Positions 44,166 to 53,771 of a stretch of 64,000 bases of DNA are shown here, in pieces. Under the pieces are notes generated by a model, which had not been told where the DNA came from, ran no database searches, and saw only the letters and a list, made by a program, of their open reading frames with translations. The stretch is taken from contig NZ_FRCN01000003.1 in NCBI RefSeq assembly GCF_900142925.1, positions 337,300-401,299 of the forward strand, in the 5' to 3' direction. Each line of letters opens with the position of its first letter. Within the stretch, counting starts at the first letter, position 1. The position numbers were made by a program, and so were the translations under genes. Source of the stretch: Chitinophaga sp. CF418 (GTDB lineage: Bacteria; Bacteroidota; Bacteroidia; Chitinophagales; Chitinophagaceae).

Positions 44166-47012
44166 TTATAGTGTCAGCACAAAACGTGTAAAGAGACGGA
44201 TCCCGTTAAAGCCCATCTGCACAGCATCCCATGCACCGCCACTCTCACTGTCGTAAGCTGATAACCTGGCTCCGTTCGCAACGCCCAATGAAGGGTGTAC
44301 ATTGAAGATATTATCAGCACCGATGAACCAGTTAAGCTGTTTGGTGAATTTATAATTTACAGCCAGGTCTGTTACAGCCTTACCTTTATATTTGAATAGC
44401 TCAGGCACCAGCTTGTCAGGATCGCTGTCCAGGCCTACTACCGGGTTAATACCTGTACCTGCCAGGTCTCCGCTCCAACCATAACCATACAGTTCCACTT
44501 TACCAAAATAGGTCACGTGAGCGCTTACACCAAACTTATTGATACCATAGTCCAGGTTCAGACCGATCTTCACCGGAGGTGCAGAAGCCAGTACAAAGCG
44601 CTCCTCACGGTCGCTGAAGAAAGATTTTCTATGCACGTAGGTGTCATTCAGTCTTTCTGGTACATTGATCTTGTCAATCTCCATATGCTGGAAGTTAGCT
44701 GCCACCAATGCCCTGAAGCGCTGGTTCGCCCAACGTTTGTTATAGTCGATCACCACATCGATACCTGTGTTGGTGGTATTTACTGCATTGGCGAAGAACT
44801 GTGCATTATCTATATGCAGTTCGTTCAAAGTATTGTACAATTCTTGAGACAGTGTAGTATCGCTGGCACTGAACTGGCCAGACAATACGATCCTGTCTTT
44901 TACCTTCACGAGATAACCATCCACAGTTACAGACAATGCGCTAACCGGTTTCCAGGTGAAGCCCAGGCTTGCGTTCACTGATTTCTCCTGTTTCAGATCG
45001 GGAATACCTGCCGCCCTGGTAATACTGTTGGTATTGGGAGCGATCTTCACCTCAGTGATCAGACCTCCCTGTACGTTGGTGTACTGGGAACTGAAATTGA
45101 TCTGTTGCAGTGAAGGAGCACGGAAACCTGTGCTGACAGAACCACGGATATTAAAGTTGGGCGTTACTTTATAGCGGGTGGCAAACTTATAGTTGCTGGT
45201 AAAACCAAAATCACTATAGTTCTCAGCACGTACAGCAGCCCCTATTAACCATTTGCTTGTTACATCCAGCTCCGCGTCCACGAAACCGGCAATATTGGAA
45301 CGGTTTGCATCCACTTCATCGGAAGGACGGTAACCGGGGAAACCCTGTGCCCCTGTAGCCTTGAAGAAAGTGGGATCATAGTTTCTGTAGGATGCTTCCT
45401 CGCCTGCATAGATCTTGTAATTCTCATACCTGTATTCAGCACCGAAGGCCAGGTGGAGGCCTGCGGCTACGTTGGGCAGTTCCTTACCCACAGTCAGATT
45501 GGCTGTATTCTGCAGGAAAGAGAATCCTCCGTCGTCAAAATGGGTAGGTGTGTTGGCTCCCAGAGAAGCATTAAAAGTTTTATCTCCATAGAAGTGAAAA
45601 TCGTTACGGCCCAGAACATTGCTCAGGTCCCAGGTCCAGCCATTGCCAAATTCGCCCTTGATACCGGCTGCTGCTGACCAGTCATTGATCTTGTTCTGAA
45701 TATGCGGATCAAATACTGTATCGTTAGGTAAACCACCGGGAGATGTAACCGGGTACATGATATCCGAATAGAAGATCAGGTTCCCGTTCGCATCTGTAGG
45801 GAAACGGTCGGGATGCCCACTGGAACTGGGGTTATTTCCGTTGAAATGCCTGGTATAGGCATAGGCATCAGAAAATTTATGGTTATAACCGCCAAAGGCA
45901 TAAAAAGTAGTACGTCCGTCAGCGAAAGGTAGCTCCAGGTTCAGCATACCGCCACCGGTAGTTTTGGAAGCATCTCCGTAAGACCTTCTTACCACGTTAA
46001 TAGGCAAAGCATCTTCATGGGTCATGTTGGTATCCAGCACCTGGCGGAAGGTTTTGCCCTGTTTCAGGAAGTTACCGGAGAAGTTCAGGAAGCCGCCATG
46101 CTTACCCAAAGACACACCGTAATTCAGTCCAACGGAAACGGCATTACCGTCAATTGCACCATTGTTCTTGTATTGGTTTAATTCCTTACCGAAGTAGGTG
46201 TTGTATTTATGGTCATAGTAACCGGCATAACCGGCATTTACATACAGGTGATTCACATCTTTCTTAAGAATGATATTGATCACACCCGCGATAGCGTCTG
46301 AACCATACTGAGCGGAAGCACCGTCACGGAGTATCTCCACACGGTCAATAGCCGCTTCCGGAATGGCGTTCAGGTCGGTACCGGAGTTACCACGGCCACG
46401 GGTACCATATACGGCCACGAAGGCTGTCTGGTGACGGCGTTTGCCGTTCACCAGCACGAGGGTCTGATCTGGTCCGAGGCCACGGAGGGTGGCGAGGTCT
46501 ATCTGGTCGGCTCCGTCACTACCACTTTGCTTGTTATAGTTAAATGAAGGCGCAGATACATTGAGCAGGGCTGTCAGGTCCATCTTGGCAGTAGGATAAG
46601 CCGCCTGGCTGAGTGAAATGACATCCACCGGAACAGGGGTTTCAATCTTTGCCCGTCCACCCGACCGGGTACCTACCAGTACCACCTGGCTTAGTTCCGA
46701 CACCGTGGAAACCAGCTGGATATCCACCGTTGTGCGGCCGCTTATGGGAACAGATAAGGCTCTGAAGCCAATAGCACTGAGTTCCAGCACATCATCTGAC
46801 TTTGCTTCAATGGAAAAGGTACCATCCTTACCGGTTAGTGTACCGGAACTGGCCTGTTTTACCCTCACAGTGATTCCTTCGAGTGGTACTCCTGTGGTGG
46901 CGTCTGTGACTTTACCGGTTATTCTTTGTTTCTGGGCATATGCCGCCGCTAATGGTACATACAGGCATAATAATAAGAGTACAATACGAATTAGACTACT
47001 GGTTGACTTCAT
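44166..47012 (-). CDS. TonB-dependent receptor with carboxypeptidase-like regulatory N-terminal domain
   Basis: 948 aa with a signal peptide ending AYAQ. Residues about 28-110 are the CarboxypepD_reg-like domain (ITGKVTDATTGVPLEGITVR), then the plug (ETPVPVDVISLSQ, LRGLGPDQTLVLVNGKRRHQ, EILRDGASAQYGSDAIAGVI), then the 22-strand barrel. The C-terminal RLFTRFVLTL ends the barrel. There is no SusD gene next to it, so it is not a classical polysaccharide-utilisation pair; a siderophore or other nutrient is possible. Diverges from an AraC regulator that may control it. Confidence 0.95.
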   Translation of the reverse strand: MKSTSSLIRIVLLLLCLYVPLAAAYAQKQRITGKVTDATTGVPLEGITVRVKQASSGTLTGKDGTFSIEAKSDDVLELSAIGFRALSVPISGRTTVDIQLVSTVSELSQVVLVGTRSGGRAKIETPVPVDVISLSQAAYPTAKMDLTALLNVSAPSFNYNKQSGSDGADQIDLATLRGLGPDQTLVLVNGKRRHQTAFVAVYGTRGRGNSGTDLNAIPEAAIDRVEILRDGASAQYGSDAIAGVINIILKKDVNHLYVNAGYAGYYDHKYNTYFGKELNQYKNNGAIDGNAVSVGLNYGVSLGKHGGFLNFSGNFLKQGKTFRQVLDTNMTHEDALPINVVRRSYGDASKTTGGGMLNLELPFADGRTTFYAFGGYNHKFSDAYAYTRHFNGNNPSSSGHPDRFPTDANGNLIFYSDIMYPVTSPGGLPNDTVFDPHIQNKINDWSAAAGIKGEFGNGWTWDLSNVLGRNDFHFYGDKTFNASLGANTPTHFDDGGFSFLQNTANLTVGKELPNVAAGLHLAFGAEYRYENYKIYAGEEASYRNYDPTFFKATGAQGFPGYRPSDEVDANRSNIAGFVDAELDVTSKWLIGAAVRAENYSDFGFTSNYKFATRYKVTPNFNIRGSVSTGFRAPSLQQINFSSQYTNVQGGLITEVKIAPNTNSITRAAGIPDLKQEKSVNASLGFTWKPVSALSVTVDGYLVKVKDRIVLSGQFSASDTTLSQELYNTLNELHIDNAQFFANAVNTTNTGIDVVIDYNKRWANQRFRALVAANFQHMEIDKINVPERLNDTYVHRKSFFSDREERFVLASAPPVKIGLNLDYGINKFGVSAHVTYFGKVELYGYGWSGDLAGTGINPVVGLDSDPDKLVPELFKYKGKAVTDLAVNYKFTKQLNWFIGADNIFNVHPSLGVANGARLSAYDSESGGAWDAVQMGFNGIRLFTRFVLTL

Positions 47013-47486
47013 TTGTGTTTGGTTTGGGTTATTATTTAAATATAACCTATTTCAGGCATATAGATAAAATAGCGTTATTATACTCAAGTATTAACTACTT
47101 GAATGTTATAACATTTATATCTCATCTATTATTATGGATTGCCCTGAATATTAACACATTTTTCCAATACTTGTTTAACATCCCCTCTAATACCGTGATC
47201 AGCTTTTGAGATGTAGATAAGCAGGAAAAGGATCAGCCATCGTTAACGAGTCATTAACTTTTGGCAATAAACAAAAGAATAATTTTATGATCAGATAGCC
47301 ATTAGAACTATAATGTGAATGCTATTTTTTGTCATTGTGAAAGTTTACTAAACCAAAGTAAGAATATCCCTGTCTTGTTATCCTGTTAAGGTTACCGCCG
47401 CCTTTTCATCACAAGATAGCTGTTAACGCTACAACTGATACCACGTTATGCACATCCCGATGATGTTCATACCTGCATAATGCAGG
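47013..47486. other. Divergent AT-rich intergenic region
   Basis: 474 bases between the leftward TonB receptor and the rightward AraC gene. No gene and no clear TAnnTTTG box were found. It ends in the palindrome at 47472-47486. Confidence 0.45.
47472..47486. promoter_or_regulatory. Perfect palindrome directly before the AraC start codon
   Basis: CCTGCAT (47472-47478), one A, ATGCAGG (47480-47486), and the ATG begins at 47487. A 7-1-7 perfect dyad in this place would block transcription or translation start; it is a candidate autoregulatory operator or leader hairpin. Confidence 0.5.
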
Positions 47487-48533
47487 ATGAGTGTCGCATC
47501 ATTTTATCACCCTAAAAACCAATCTGAAATGTTTTTGCTTTCGGCATCATTTGAATTTTTTAAAGACATCCTTTCTGCCTCAGATGTTCCCCGGAGATTT
47601 TCCGGCGCTGTTCTCCGACATTCGACCAGGGTTCTGCATGGCGATGCACGGAAAACTATTCTCCAGCAGATGATGGCAGCAGGTTTATTCGAAGTATTTG
47701 AACATCAGGTAATATGTGAAGCCCTTGAAACAGAAGTATTACCTACCCCGCTAAAGCCCTCTCTTCATCTGCATATTTCCCTCGACGATAACAATGTAGA
47801 TGCGTTTGTAAATGGTACGGACAACGTGGAACTGAAAAAGGAAGAAGTGAACCTCTTTTACCTGGAAGCGATCAATGTTGCCATTATTCCGCAAGGCAAA
47901 CATTGCTTTTTCCACATCAGCTTCAACAAGGATACATTATTCTACCTATTAAAGCGACCGCCATTCAGATGGCTGTTTTCCGATATCAGACAGAAGGTAC
48001 AGGAAGCAGAGAAAAACATGGGCGGCATGATCAACGCTCCCCGCCAGGTAATGCTGGATGCATATTTCATGATGCTGATACAGCACATCAGGCATTGCCG
48101 TCTTAACGAACTGGCTACTATCTTTTACCGGGAGAAAAAGTGTATACTGATGCTGGAACATTTTATACGGCAGTTGTTGCCGCAAAAGAAGAGCAAGATA
48201 GCACTGACAGGTGATGATGTTATTCTGCTGGACAGTGTAAAAAAATATATCAAACGGAATGTACAGAGGTCACTTACCTTGCAGTTCCTGTGTCAGCAGT
48301 TCGACATCAGCACAGTTTTTCTTGCGAAAGGCTTCCTTCAGCTGAACGGTATTTCCGTCAATCATTTCATACATCTTTATCGCATGGAAAGCGCTGCCAG
48401 TCTGCTGGCTAATCAGGATCTGCCATTGAACAGCATTCCGCAGGCAATAGGCTACAGTACCTTTAAATCCTTTGCTGCCGCTTTCAGAAAGTACTTCAAT
48501 TGCAGTCCTTTTCTGTTCCGTTATCCATCATAA
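47487..48533 (+). CDS. AraC-family transcriptional regulator
   Basis: 348 aa. The C-terminal 100 residues form two helix-turn-helix motifs (SLTLQFLCQQFDISTVFLAK and NSIPQAIGYSTFKSFAAAFR, then KYFNCSPFLFR), the AraC signature. The N-terminal 240 residues are an uncommon sensor region (FFKDILSASDVPRRFSGAVL, HISLDDNNVDAFVNG) and do not match the cupin type. The start abuts a perfect palindrome. Divergent neighbour: the TonB receptor gene, a natural target. Confidence 0.9.
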   Translation: MSVASFYHPKNQSEMFLLSASFEFFKDILSASDVPRRFSGAVLRHSTRVLHGDARKTILQQMMAAGLFEVFEHQVICEALETEVLPTPLKPSLHLHISLDDNNVDAFVNGTDNVELKKEEVNLFYLEAINVAIIPQGKHCFFHISFNKDTLFYLLKRPPFRWLFSDIRQKVQEAEKNMGGMINAPRQVMLDAYFMMLIQHIRHCRLNELATIFYREKKCILMLEHFIRQLLPQKKSKIALTGDDVILLDSVKKYIKRNVQRSLTLQFLCQQFDISTVFLAKGFLQLNGISVNHFIHLYRMESAASLLANQDLPLNSIPQAIGYSTFKSFAAAFRKYFNCSPFLFRYPS

Positions 48534-48580
48534 TTTCCACACATCATCCAATCCATCGGAGATATTTTATAAACGTTACA

Positions 48581-48627
48581 TTTACACCGCTGCAGACGGG
48601 CATGTATGTTGTCTGCAATAGTGTAAA
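48581..48627. promoter_or_regulatory. 17-bp dyad upstream of the aldehyde dehydrogenase gene
   Basis: TTTACACCGCTGCAGAC (48581-48597) and GTCTGCAATAGTGTAAA (48611-48627) are inverted copies with 3 mismatches and a 13-base loop. The dyad ends 9 bases before the ATG at 48637. It may be an operator for a dimeric regulator or a leader hairpin. Confidence 0.5.
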
Positions 48628-48636
48628 TTGTTTTAT

Positions 48637-49995
48637 ATGAGCACCTTCAGAAGTATCAATCCATATAATCAGGAAACAATAGCTGAATATGCCCCTTATA
48701 CGGAGGCTGATATTGAACAGCGGCTCGCATGGGGCCACCAGGCATACCGCCATTTATCGCATAGCAGCCTGCAGGAGCGTTGTGACTGGATGCTGACCCT
48801 GGCCGGTTTACTGAAGACGAATGTCGAAGCGCATGCGGCCCTCATTACCAGGGAAATGGGGAAAACCCTCAGGGAAGCAAAGGCGGAGGTATTGAAGTGC
48901 GCTACATCTGCTGAATATTATGTAGAACATATTGTTGAAATGCTGCAACCCAAACTCATCACCTCGGATGCGCAGCAAAGCTATATATCATACGAGCCGA
49001 AAGGTATTATACTGGCTATTATGCCCTGGAATTTCCCCTACTGGCAGGTGTTCCGTTTCGCTATTCCGAATTTGCTGGCCGGCAATACCGCCCTGCTGAA
49101 ACATGCCAGCAATGTAAGCGGCTGCGCCCTGGCTATTGAAGACCTGTTCCTGCGGGCAGGGTTCCCGGAAGGGGCTTTTCAGGCATTACTGGTCAATTCA
49201 AAGAACATTGAACCCATCATAGCAGATCCGCGGGTGCAGGGTGTTACCCTCACAGGCAGTACCGGCGCGGGTATGAGTGTCGGGGCGCTGGCGGGGAAAT
49301 ACATTAAAAAGTCTGTCCTGGAGCTGGGCGGCAGCGATCCATTCATTGTGCTGAAGGACGCCAACCTGGATGAAGCTGCCAGAATAGCCGTAAAGGCCCG
49401 TATGCAGAACGCCGGACAGTCATGTATTGCGGCCAAACGCTGGATCGTGGAAGAAGCCATACTGGGGGATTTTACCGACAAGGTAAGCAGCATCCTGGGG
49501 CATATGCGCCAGGGAGATCCTTTCAACCAGGAAACGGATATGGGGCCCATGGCACGACCCGACCTGGCGGCAGAACTGGCCCAGCAACTGAAGCAGACCG
49601 TCTCCCAGGGCGCCAGTCTGGCATTGGGTGGGCAGCACCAGGAAGCCAACTTCGTTCCGACCCTGCTAACCGGCGTACAGCCCGGCATGACCGCCTTTGA
49701 CGAGGAGACCTTCGGTCCCCTGGCAGTGATCATCAAAGCCACCCATGAAGACCATGCCATCCAACTGGCCAACCAGACGCCTTTCGGATTGGGATCTTCC
49801 CTCTGGACCACCGATCTTGACAAGGCCAGGCGGCTGGCCCGGCAGATAGAAAGCGGGAACGTATTTATCAATGCGATGGTACGCTCAGACGTCCACCTGC
49901 CTTTCGGAGGGATAAAACAGTCCGGTTATGGCAGGGAGCTGGCCCTTGAAGGCACACATGAATTTTTGAATGTTAAAACGGTTTATATAGCTTAG
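48637..49995 (+). CDS. NAD(P)-dependent aldehyde dehydrogenase, succinate-semialdehyde type
   Basis: 452 aa from the ATG at 48637 (MSTFRSINPYNQETIAEYAP); a TTG 9 bases upstream is rejected. ALDH motifs: IMPWNFPYWQVFRFAIPNLL, VTLTGSTGAGMSVG, LELGGSDPFIV (Glu), NAGQSCIAAKR (Cys263) and EETFGPLAVI. The sequence is closest in style to YneI/Sad succinate-semialdehyde dehydrogenases. Substrate is inferred. CoaA follows after 48 bases. Confidence 0.92.
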   Translation: MSTFRSINPYNQETIAEYAPYTEADIEQRLAWGHQAYRHLSHSSLQERCDWMLTLAGLLKTNVEAHAALITREMGKTLREAKAEVLKCATSAEYYVEHIVEMLQPKLITSDAQQSYISYEPKGIILAIMPWNFPYWQVFRFAIPNLLAGNTALLKHASNVSGCALAIEDLFLRAGFPEGAFQALLVNSKNIEPIIADPRVQGVTLTGSTGAGMSVGALAGKYIKKSVLELGGSDPFIVLKDANLDEAARIAVKARMQNAGQSCIAAKRWIVEEAILGDFTDKVSSILGHMRQGDPFNQETDMGPMARPDLAAELAQQLKQTVSQGASLALGGQHQEANFVPTLLTGVQPGMTAFDEETFGPLAVIIKATHEDHAIQLANQTPFGLGSSLWTTDLDKARRLARQIESGNVFINAMVRSDVHLPFGGIKQSGYGRELALEGTHEFLNVKTVYIA

Positions 49996-50043
49996 CAGGC
50001 TGAAAAAACAGGTACCAACACGTAAACTGGCAACAAAATCTTC

Positions 50044-50985
50044 ATGACGAGGAATAATTATGCTCCCTATATTACAATCAGCAGGGAAGAATGGGCGAAA
50101 AGGAGTGACGATCCTATGTTACACCTACTGAATGACATCGACACGCTGCAGGGCCTGAACGAGCCGCTGACAATGGACGAGATCACCCAGATATATGTAC
50201 CGCTTTCCCGCCTGCTGAATCTGTATGTGAGCAGTGCGCAGCGACTCCATGCTGCCACAAACAGCTTTTTGGGCAGTCAGTTCCTGAAAGTGCCTTTTAT
50301 TATCGGCATAGCCGGTAGCGTGGCTGTGGGCAAGAGCACAACGGCCCGCGTGCTGCAACGTTTGTTGTCAGCCTGGCCTAACCACCCCAAAGTGGACCTG
50401 GTTACTACAGATGGGTTCCTTTATCCCAACCGGGTACTGGAGCAACGGGGTATTATGAACCGTAAGGGTTTTCCTGAGAGCTACGATATCCGCCGCCTGA
50501 TACAGTTCCTCGCCAATGTTAAATCTGCCAGGGAAAGGGTTTCCGCCCCAGTATACAGTCACCTGGAATATGATATCCTGCCTAACCAGTTACAATGGAT
50601 AGAATCTCCTGATATTGTGATCGTGGAAGGCGTAAATGTATTGCAGGTAAGACCAAGGCAGCAACAAAGCGAGCCTACCATCTTCGTTTCCGACTTCTTT
50701 GACTTTTCCATCTATGTGGATGCGGAACTGCAGGACCTGCAACAATGGTACATCGCCAGGTTCAAGTCCCTGCGGCAGACAGCTTTCCAGAACCCGGATT
50801 CCTACTTCCACCGGTATGCGCACTTATCTGATGAAGAATCAGCAAAATTTGCCACCAATATCTGGAATGAGATCAACAAACCCAACCTGGAGCTGAACAT
50901 TATGCCTACCCGTTTCAGGGCCAGCCTGATACTGGAAAAGGGCAGCCATCATTTTGTACAGTCGCTGAAACTAAGAAGGATCTGA
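50044..50985 (+). CDS. coaA: Type I pantothenate kinase
   Basis: 313 aa, full length. Walker [15 protein letters not shown] (88-101), [23 protein letters not shown], and [23 protein letters not shown] are typical of the bacterial CoaA type (not the type III CoaX that many Bacteroidota use). It phosphorylates pantothenate, the first CoA step. Located between an aldehyde dehydrogenase and a Crp-like gene, 16 bases before the latter. Confidence 0.96.
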   Translation: MTRNNYAPYITISREEWAKRSDDPMLHLLNDIDTLQGLNEPLTMDEITQIYVPLSRLLNLYVSSAQRLHAATNSFLGSQFLKVPFIIGIAGSVAVGKSTTARVLQRLLSAWPNHPKVDLVTTDGFLYPNRVLEQRGIMNRKGFPESYDIRRLIQFLANVKSARERVSAPVYSHLEYDILPNQLQWIESPDIVIVEGVNVLQVRPRQQQSEPTIFVSDFFDFSIYVDAELQDLQQWYIARFKSLRQTAFQNPDSYFHRYAHLSDEESAKFATNIWNEINKPNLELNIMPTRFRASLILEKGSHHFVQSLKLRRI

Positions 50986-51001
50986 TTTAAAATACTGCAC
51001 G

Positions 51002-51577
51002 ATGCCAGATATCAACCAGGTAAAACAGGCATTATTACAGCTTGACAAACATTCGGAGGATAACTGGCATTTATTTGAGCCGTTACTGCAACCAGTGGAG
51101 TTCAGTAACGGCTCTTTTCTTGCCCATGCGGGCAGGATCTCTTCTGCTATCTATTTTATAACGTCGGGTATTGTACGGGTATTCACGGTACACCAGGACA
51201 AGGAGGTATCCCTCGATTTCGCATTTCCCGGCCAGTTTTCGACTGCCTACGCCTCTTTTATTACCCAGCAGCCATCCATCGTCTCGTTGCAGGCTATAAC
51301 GCCTGTAAATGGCTTTGCCTTCTATTATGCTGATCTGCAGGAACTGTATAAAAGAAGTCATGCGGCAGAACATACCGGCCGTTTGCTGGCAGAATACCAG
51401 TACGTCCGTAAATATCAGCGGGAACTAGCCTTTTTACAATACAGCGCCAAAGAACGGTATCTTCAGTTGCTGGCGGAACATCCGCAGGTAGTGCAGCAAA
51501 TCCCCATAAAATATATTGCTTCTTACCTGGGCATAGAACCCGAGAGTCTGAGCCGTATCAGAAGGGGGCTTGCATGA
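51002..51577 (+). CDS. Crp/Fnr-family transcriptional regulator
   Basis: 191 aa. N-terminal cyclic-nucleotide-binding-like barrel (FSNGSFLAHAGRISSAIYFI, FAFPGQFSTAYASFI), then a C-terminal winged helix (YIASYLGIEPESLSRIRRGL). No Cys cluster for Fe-S. It is short like many Bacteroidota Crp-like proteins. The neighbours DoxX and YceI are candidate targets, as such regulators often sit next to stress genes, but this is inference. Preceded by coaA by 16 bases. Confidence 0.9.
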   Translation: MPDINQVKQALLQLDKHSEDNWHLFEPLLQPVEFSNGSFLAHAGRISSAIYFITSGIVRVFTVHQDKEVSLDFAFPGQFSTAYASFITQQPSIVSLQAITPVNGFAFYYADLQELYKRSHAAEHTGRLLAEYQYVRKYQRELAFLQYSAKERYLQLLAEHPQVVQQIPIKYIASYLGIEPESLSRIRRGLA

Positions 51578-51602
51578 GGTGATGATGACAAGCACGATGG
51601 CG

Positions 51603-52049
51603 TCAGCGCACACACCACCACACCCACGCAATATAAACAGGTTGAAAGGCCAGCCTGCTCCAGGTATACCAGGCTTTTGCCGGTAGTCCGCCGGGAGCCG
51701 GCAATTGTTTTACCGCCACATAAATATTCGCCGGGAACATGAGGATCAGCAGTCCGATCAGTCCCCATGCTGCATACATCCTGACACCAGGAATCAATAA
51801 CCCTATTCCCAATACTATTTCGAGTACGCCGCTGATCAGTACCAGCTCCAGTGCATATGGCAGCCAGCCCTCGATCATGTACGTCAGTTTCCGTGGTGTG
51901 GCAAGGTGCATAAAGCCTATCAGCACAAACATAACAGCAGCAGCCAACCGGGCATCATGCTGCCATTGCTGCAGCCAGGGAACATTGAATAAATGGCCTG
52001 CCAGCAGTAATATTAACCCTATTGATAAAAGTCCGGAAAGGAATGCCAT
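51603..52049 (-). CDS. DoxX-like membrane protein
   Basis: 148 aa with four membrane segments. GFMHLATPRKLTYMIEGWLP and the conserved LELVLISGVLEIVLGIGLL and GLIGLLILMFPANIYVA match the DoxX/DUF4345-like group. Convergent with the Crp-like gene (25-base gap) and divergent from YceI. Role unknown; differs in type from the DoxX at 30711. Confidence 0.88.
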   Translation of the reverse strand: MAFLSGLLSIGLILLLAGHLFNVPWLQQWQHDARLAAAVMFVLIGFMHLATPRKLTYMIEGWLPYALELVLISGVLEIVLGIGLLIPGVRMYAAWGLIGLLILMFPANIYVAVKQLPAPGGLPAKAWYTWSRLAFQPVYIAWVWWCVR

Positions 52050-52161
52050 AACCTTGATTTTGACACAAAGTTCCTGTAAAACCCCGCCCGCCGGACTAAC
52101 ATTTGTTAGCTTTTACCCTCCGCCAGGCAGCACTTATTAACATTTATTTATAGGTATCGTT

Positions 52162-52193
52162 TTTGCAGTAGAGTAATTATCCGATTACATTTG
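52162..52193 (+). promoter_or_regulatory. Consensus promoter of yceI
   Basis: TTTG (52162-52165), a 20-base spacer and TACATTTG (52186-52193) match the Bacteroidota housekeeping consensus exactly. Transcription would begin near 52200, which rules out the in-frame codon at 52191 as start. Confidence 0.75.
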
Positions 52194-52211
52194 AATTACA
52201 CAATCAATTTA

Positions 52212-52757
52212 ATGAACACTACAATGAAAAAAGTATTTTATCCGTTTGCGGCTGCCATCATTTTGCTGGCTTCTGCGTTCACCTTTGTATCTTCACAGAA
52301 CTGGAAGATCGCAGAGGGGCACTCCATTAAGTTTTCCGGCTCGGGCGCCAATGGTATCTTCAGGGATCTGAAAGGACAGGTAATATTCGACGAAAAGAAC
52401 CTGGCCGCTTCCAAATTCGACGTGACCATTGATGTAACTTCCATCAATACCGGCAATGGTTTAAAAAATACACATGCTAAAGGCAGCAAATGGCTTGATG
52501 CTTCGAAATATCCTACTATTCATTTCATTGCATCAAAAGTGAATAAGACAGCGGCAGGTTATGAGGCGCAGGGTGAACTGGAACTGCATGGTGTAAAGAA
52601 ACCGTTCACTGTTCCGTTTACTTTCGCAAGAAACGGCGGAGGAGGTACTTTCAATGGTAACTTTGATGTAAACCGTGTAGACTTTGGTATTGGCGAAGCT
52701 GGCGGCAGGGTTGATGACGTGTTCAAATTAAATGTAACCGTTCCCGTTACCCAATAA
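52212..52757 (+). CDS. YceI-family periplasmic protein
   Basis: 181 aa from the ATG at 52212; the ATG at 52224 (MKKVFYPFAAAIILLASAF) is equally possible. Signal peptide, then the YceI lipocalin-like barrel: WKIAEGHSIKFSGSGANGIF, SKFDVTIDVTSINTGNGLKN, FIASKVNKTAAGYEAQGELE and FNGNFDVNRVDFGIGE. The family binds isoprenoids such as ubiquinone in the periplasm. The small membrane protein follows after 8 bases. Confidence 0.93.
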   Translation: MNTTMKKVFYPFAAAIILLASAFTFVSSQNWKIAEGHSIKFSGSGANGIFRDLKGQVIFDEKNLAASKFDVTIDVTSINTGNGLKNTHAKGSKWLDASKYPTIHFIASKVNKTAAGYEAQGELELHGVKKPFTVPFTFARNGGGGTFNGNFDVNRVDFGIGEAGGRVDDVFKLNVTVPVTQ

Positions 52758-52765
52758 ACAATTAC

Positions 52766-53161
52766 ATGTTTAAGAAATATTTCTTCACCGGATTGGCAGC
52801 GGGCATATTCTCAGGGCTTGCTGCCTTTTCTTATTACCGCATCTACGTTACTGCACTGGACGTTTCTTACGTTAGTATCGTATCGCCGGCAAGTATATTC
52901 AGTGCTTCCCTGTTTGCCGGGATGTTGATTGCGTTGTTTTCTTTTTGTATGGATAAACTATTCAAAAAAGAAATGGAAACTTTAACCAGCCTCCTACTTG
53001 CTGGTGGCACGCTTGTCAGCATCATCATTCCTTTTATGATCAGTCTTCCCTTAGATGTGGATCGGCCTGAATTGTTTCCGGGCCTGGTTGTGCCGATGCA
53101 GTTATTTCCAGTGCTTGGCTGGTTTGCGTTAAAGCCTTTCTTTAGCAATTGGGGTAGATGA
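52766..53161 (+). CDS. Small integral membrane protein, function unknown
   Basis: 131 aa with four hydrophobic segments (YFFTGLAAGIFSGLAAFSYY, SASLFAGMLIALFSF, SLLLAGGTLVSIIIPFM, VVPMQLFPVLGWFAL). No family recognised. Eight bases after yceI, so probably co-transcribed and functionally linked to it. Confidence 0.75.
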   Translation: MFKKYFFTGLAAGIFSGLAAFSYYRIYVTALDVSYVSIVSPASIFSASLFAGMLIALFSFCMDKLFKKEMETLTSLLLAGGTLVSIIIPFMISLPLDVDRPELFPGLVVPMQLFPVLGWFALKPFFSNWGR

Positions 53162-53235
53162 ACGTTCACACATTGCGTTATAATCGCATCATTGGGTTAA
53201 TCCAATAATTGACATACTTATTCGGCATCCACTCC

Positions 53236-53369
53236 GGTTTCATATAGTATCCGGTCTGTGCCCGCTTGTAATGCTATTAGACATTGGTAAGCAGGATGAA
53301 TATTGATGCATTGGTCAGCAGCACCGCCGTGCAGGGAACCGGGCGAAGGCCCGTATACTATATGAAACC
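53236..53369. repeat. 15-bp inverted repeat closing a 104-base segment
   Basis: GGTTTCATATAGTAT (53236-53250) and its exact complement (53355-53369) enclose 104 bases that contain a CGGGC-gaag-GCCCG hairpin near 53340-53353 and GCAC/GTGC dyads. It may be a structured small RNA or a small palindrome-ended element. No TIR target duplication was seen. Confidence 0.5.
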
Positions 53370-53743
53370 TTCGCTACTTCCTGGCTCACCCTTATATTTA
53401 AAGCTGCTACTGTTTTTGAGCCTGTTCTATAAATAACTCCCTCTTTCATATCCGGCTTAAAAGAAATATCCACGCAAGCCAACAGGGAGTAAATGGACAT
53501 TAAATGAATAGTAAACAGAAAACGGACGGTAAACTGGAATAGGTGGAATGGTGCTTTTAGTTCAAGATATAAAGAGCAAGGTGGTTTAAAACAGAGATAA
53601 CTGCCGTGATCCCACCTGAAACCGCAGCATAACCCAATCAAAAAAATATCACAATGATAGCTGAACCTCTAAGAGCTGGAATATAATTCTATCACTATAA
53701 CCCGCAACATAAATCAATCACAAAAAGAAAAGGAACAAAAACC

Positions 53744-53771
53744 AAAAAGCCCCCGCGTTATCCGCGAGGGC
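53744..53771 (-). terminator. Terminator of the leftward T6SS arm
   Basis: On the minus strand GCCCTCGCG (53771-53763), a 5-base loop and CGCGGGGGC (53757-53749) with one mismatch, then TTTTT (53748-53744). It lies 38 bases after the tssD stop. Confidence 0.88.

Noticed and set aside
44166-47012. SusC of a polysaccharide-utilisation locus
   Set aside because: No SusD-like lipoprotein or glycoside hydrolase is adjacent, so only a TonB-dependent receptor is called.
53236-53369. Insertion sequence or MITE
   Set aside because: The arms are exact, but no target-site duplication or second copy was seen, so only an inverted repeat is reported.
53315-53641. 108-aa minus-strand frame
   Set aside because: Composition rich in Cys, Phe and Tyr without any family pattern; it crosses one arm of the inverted repeat.
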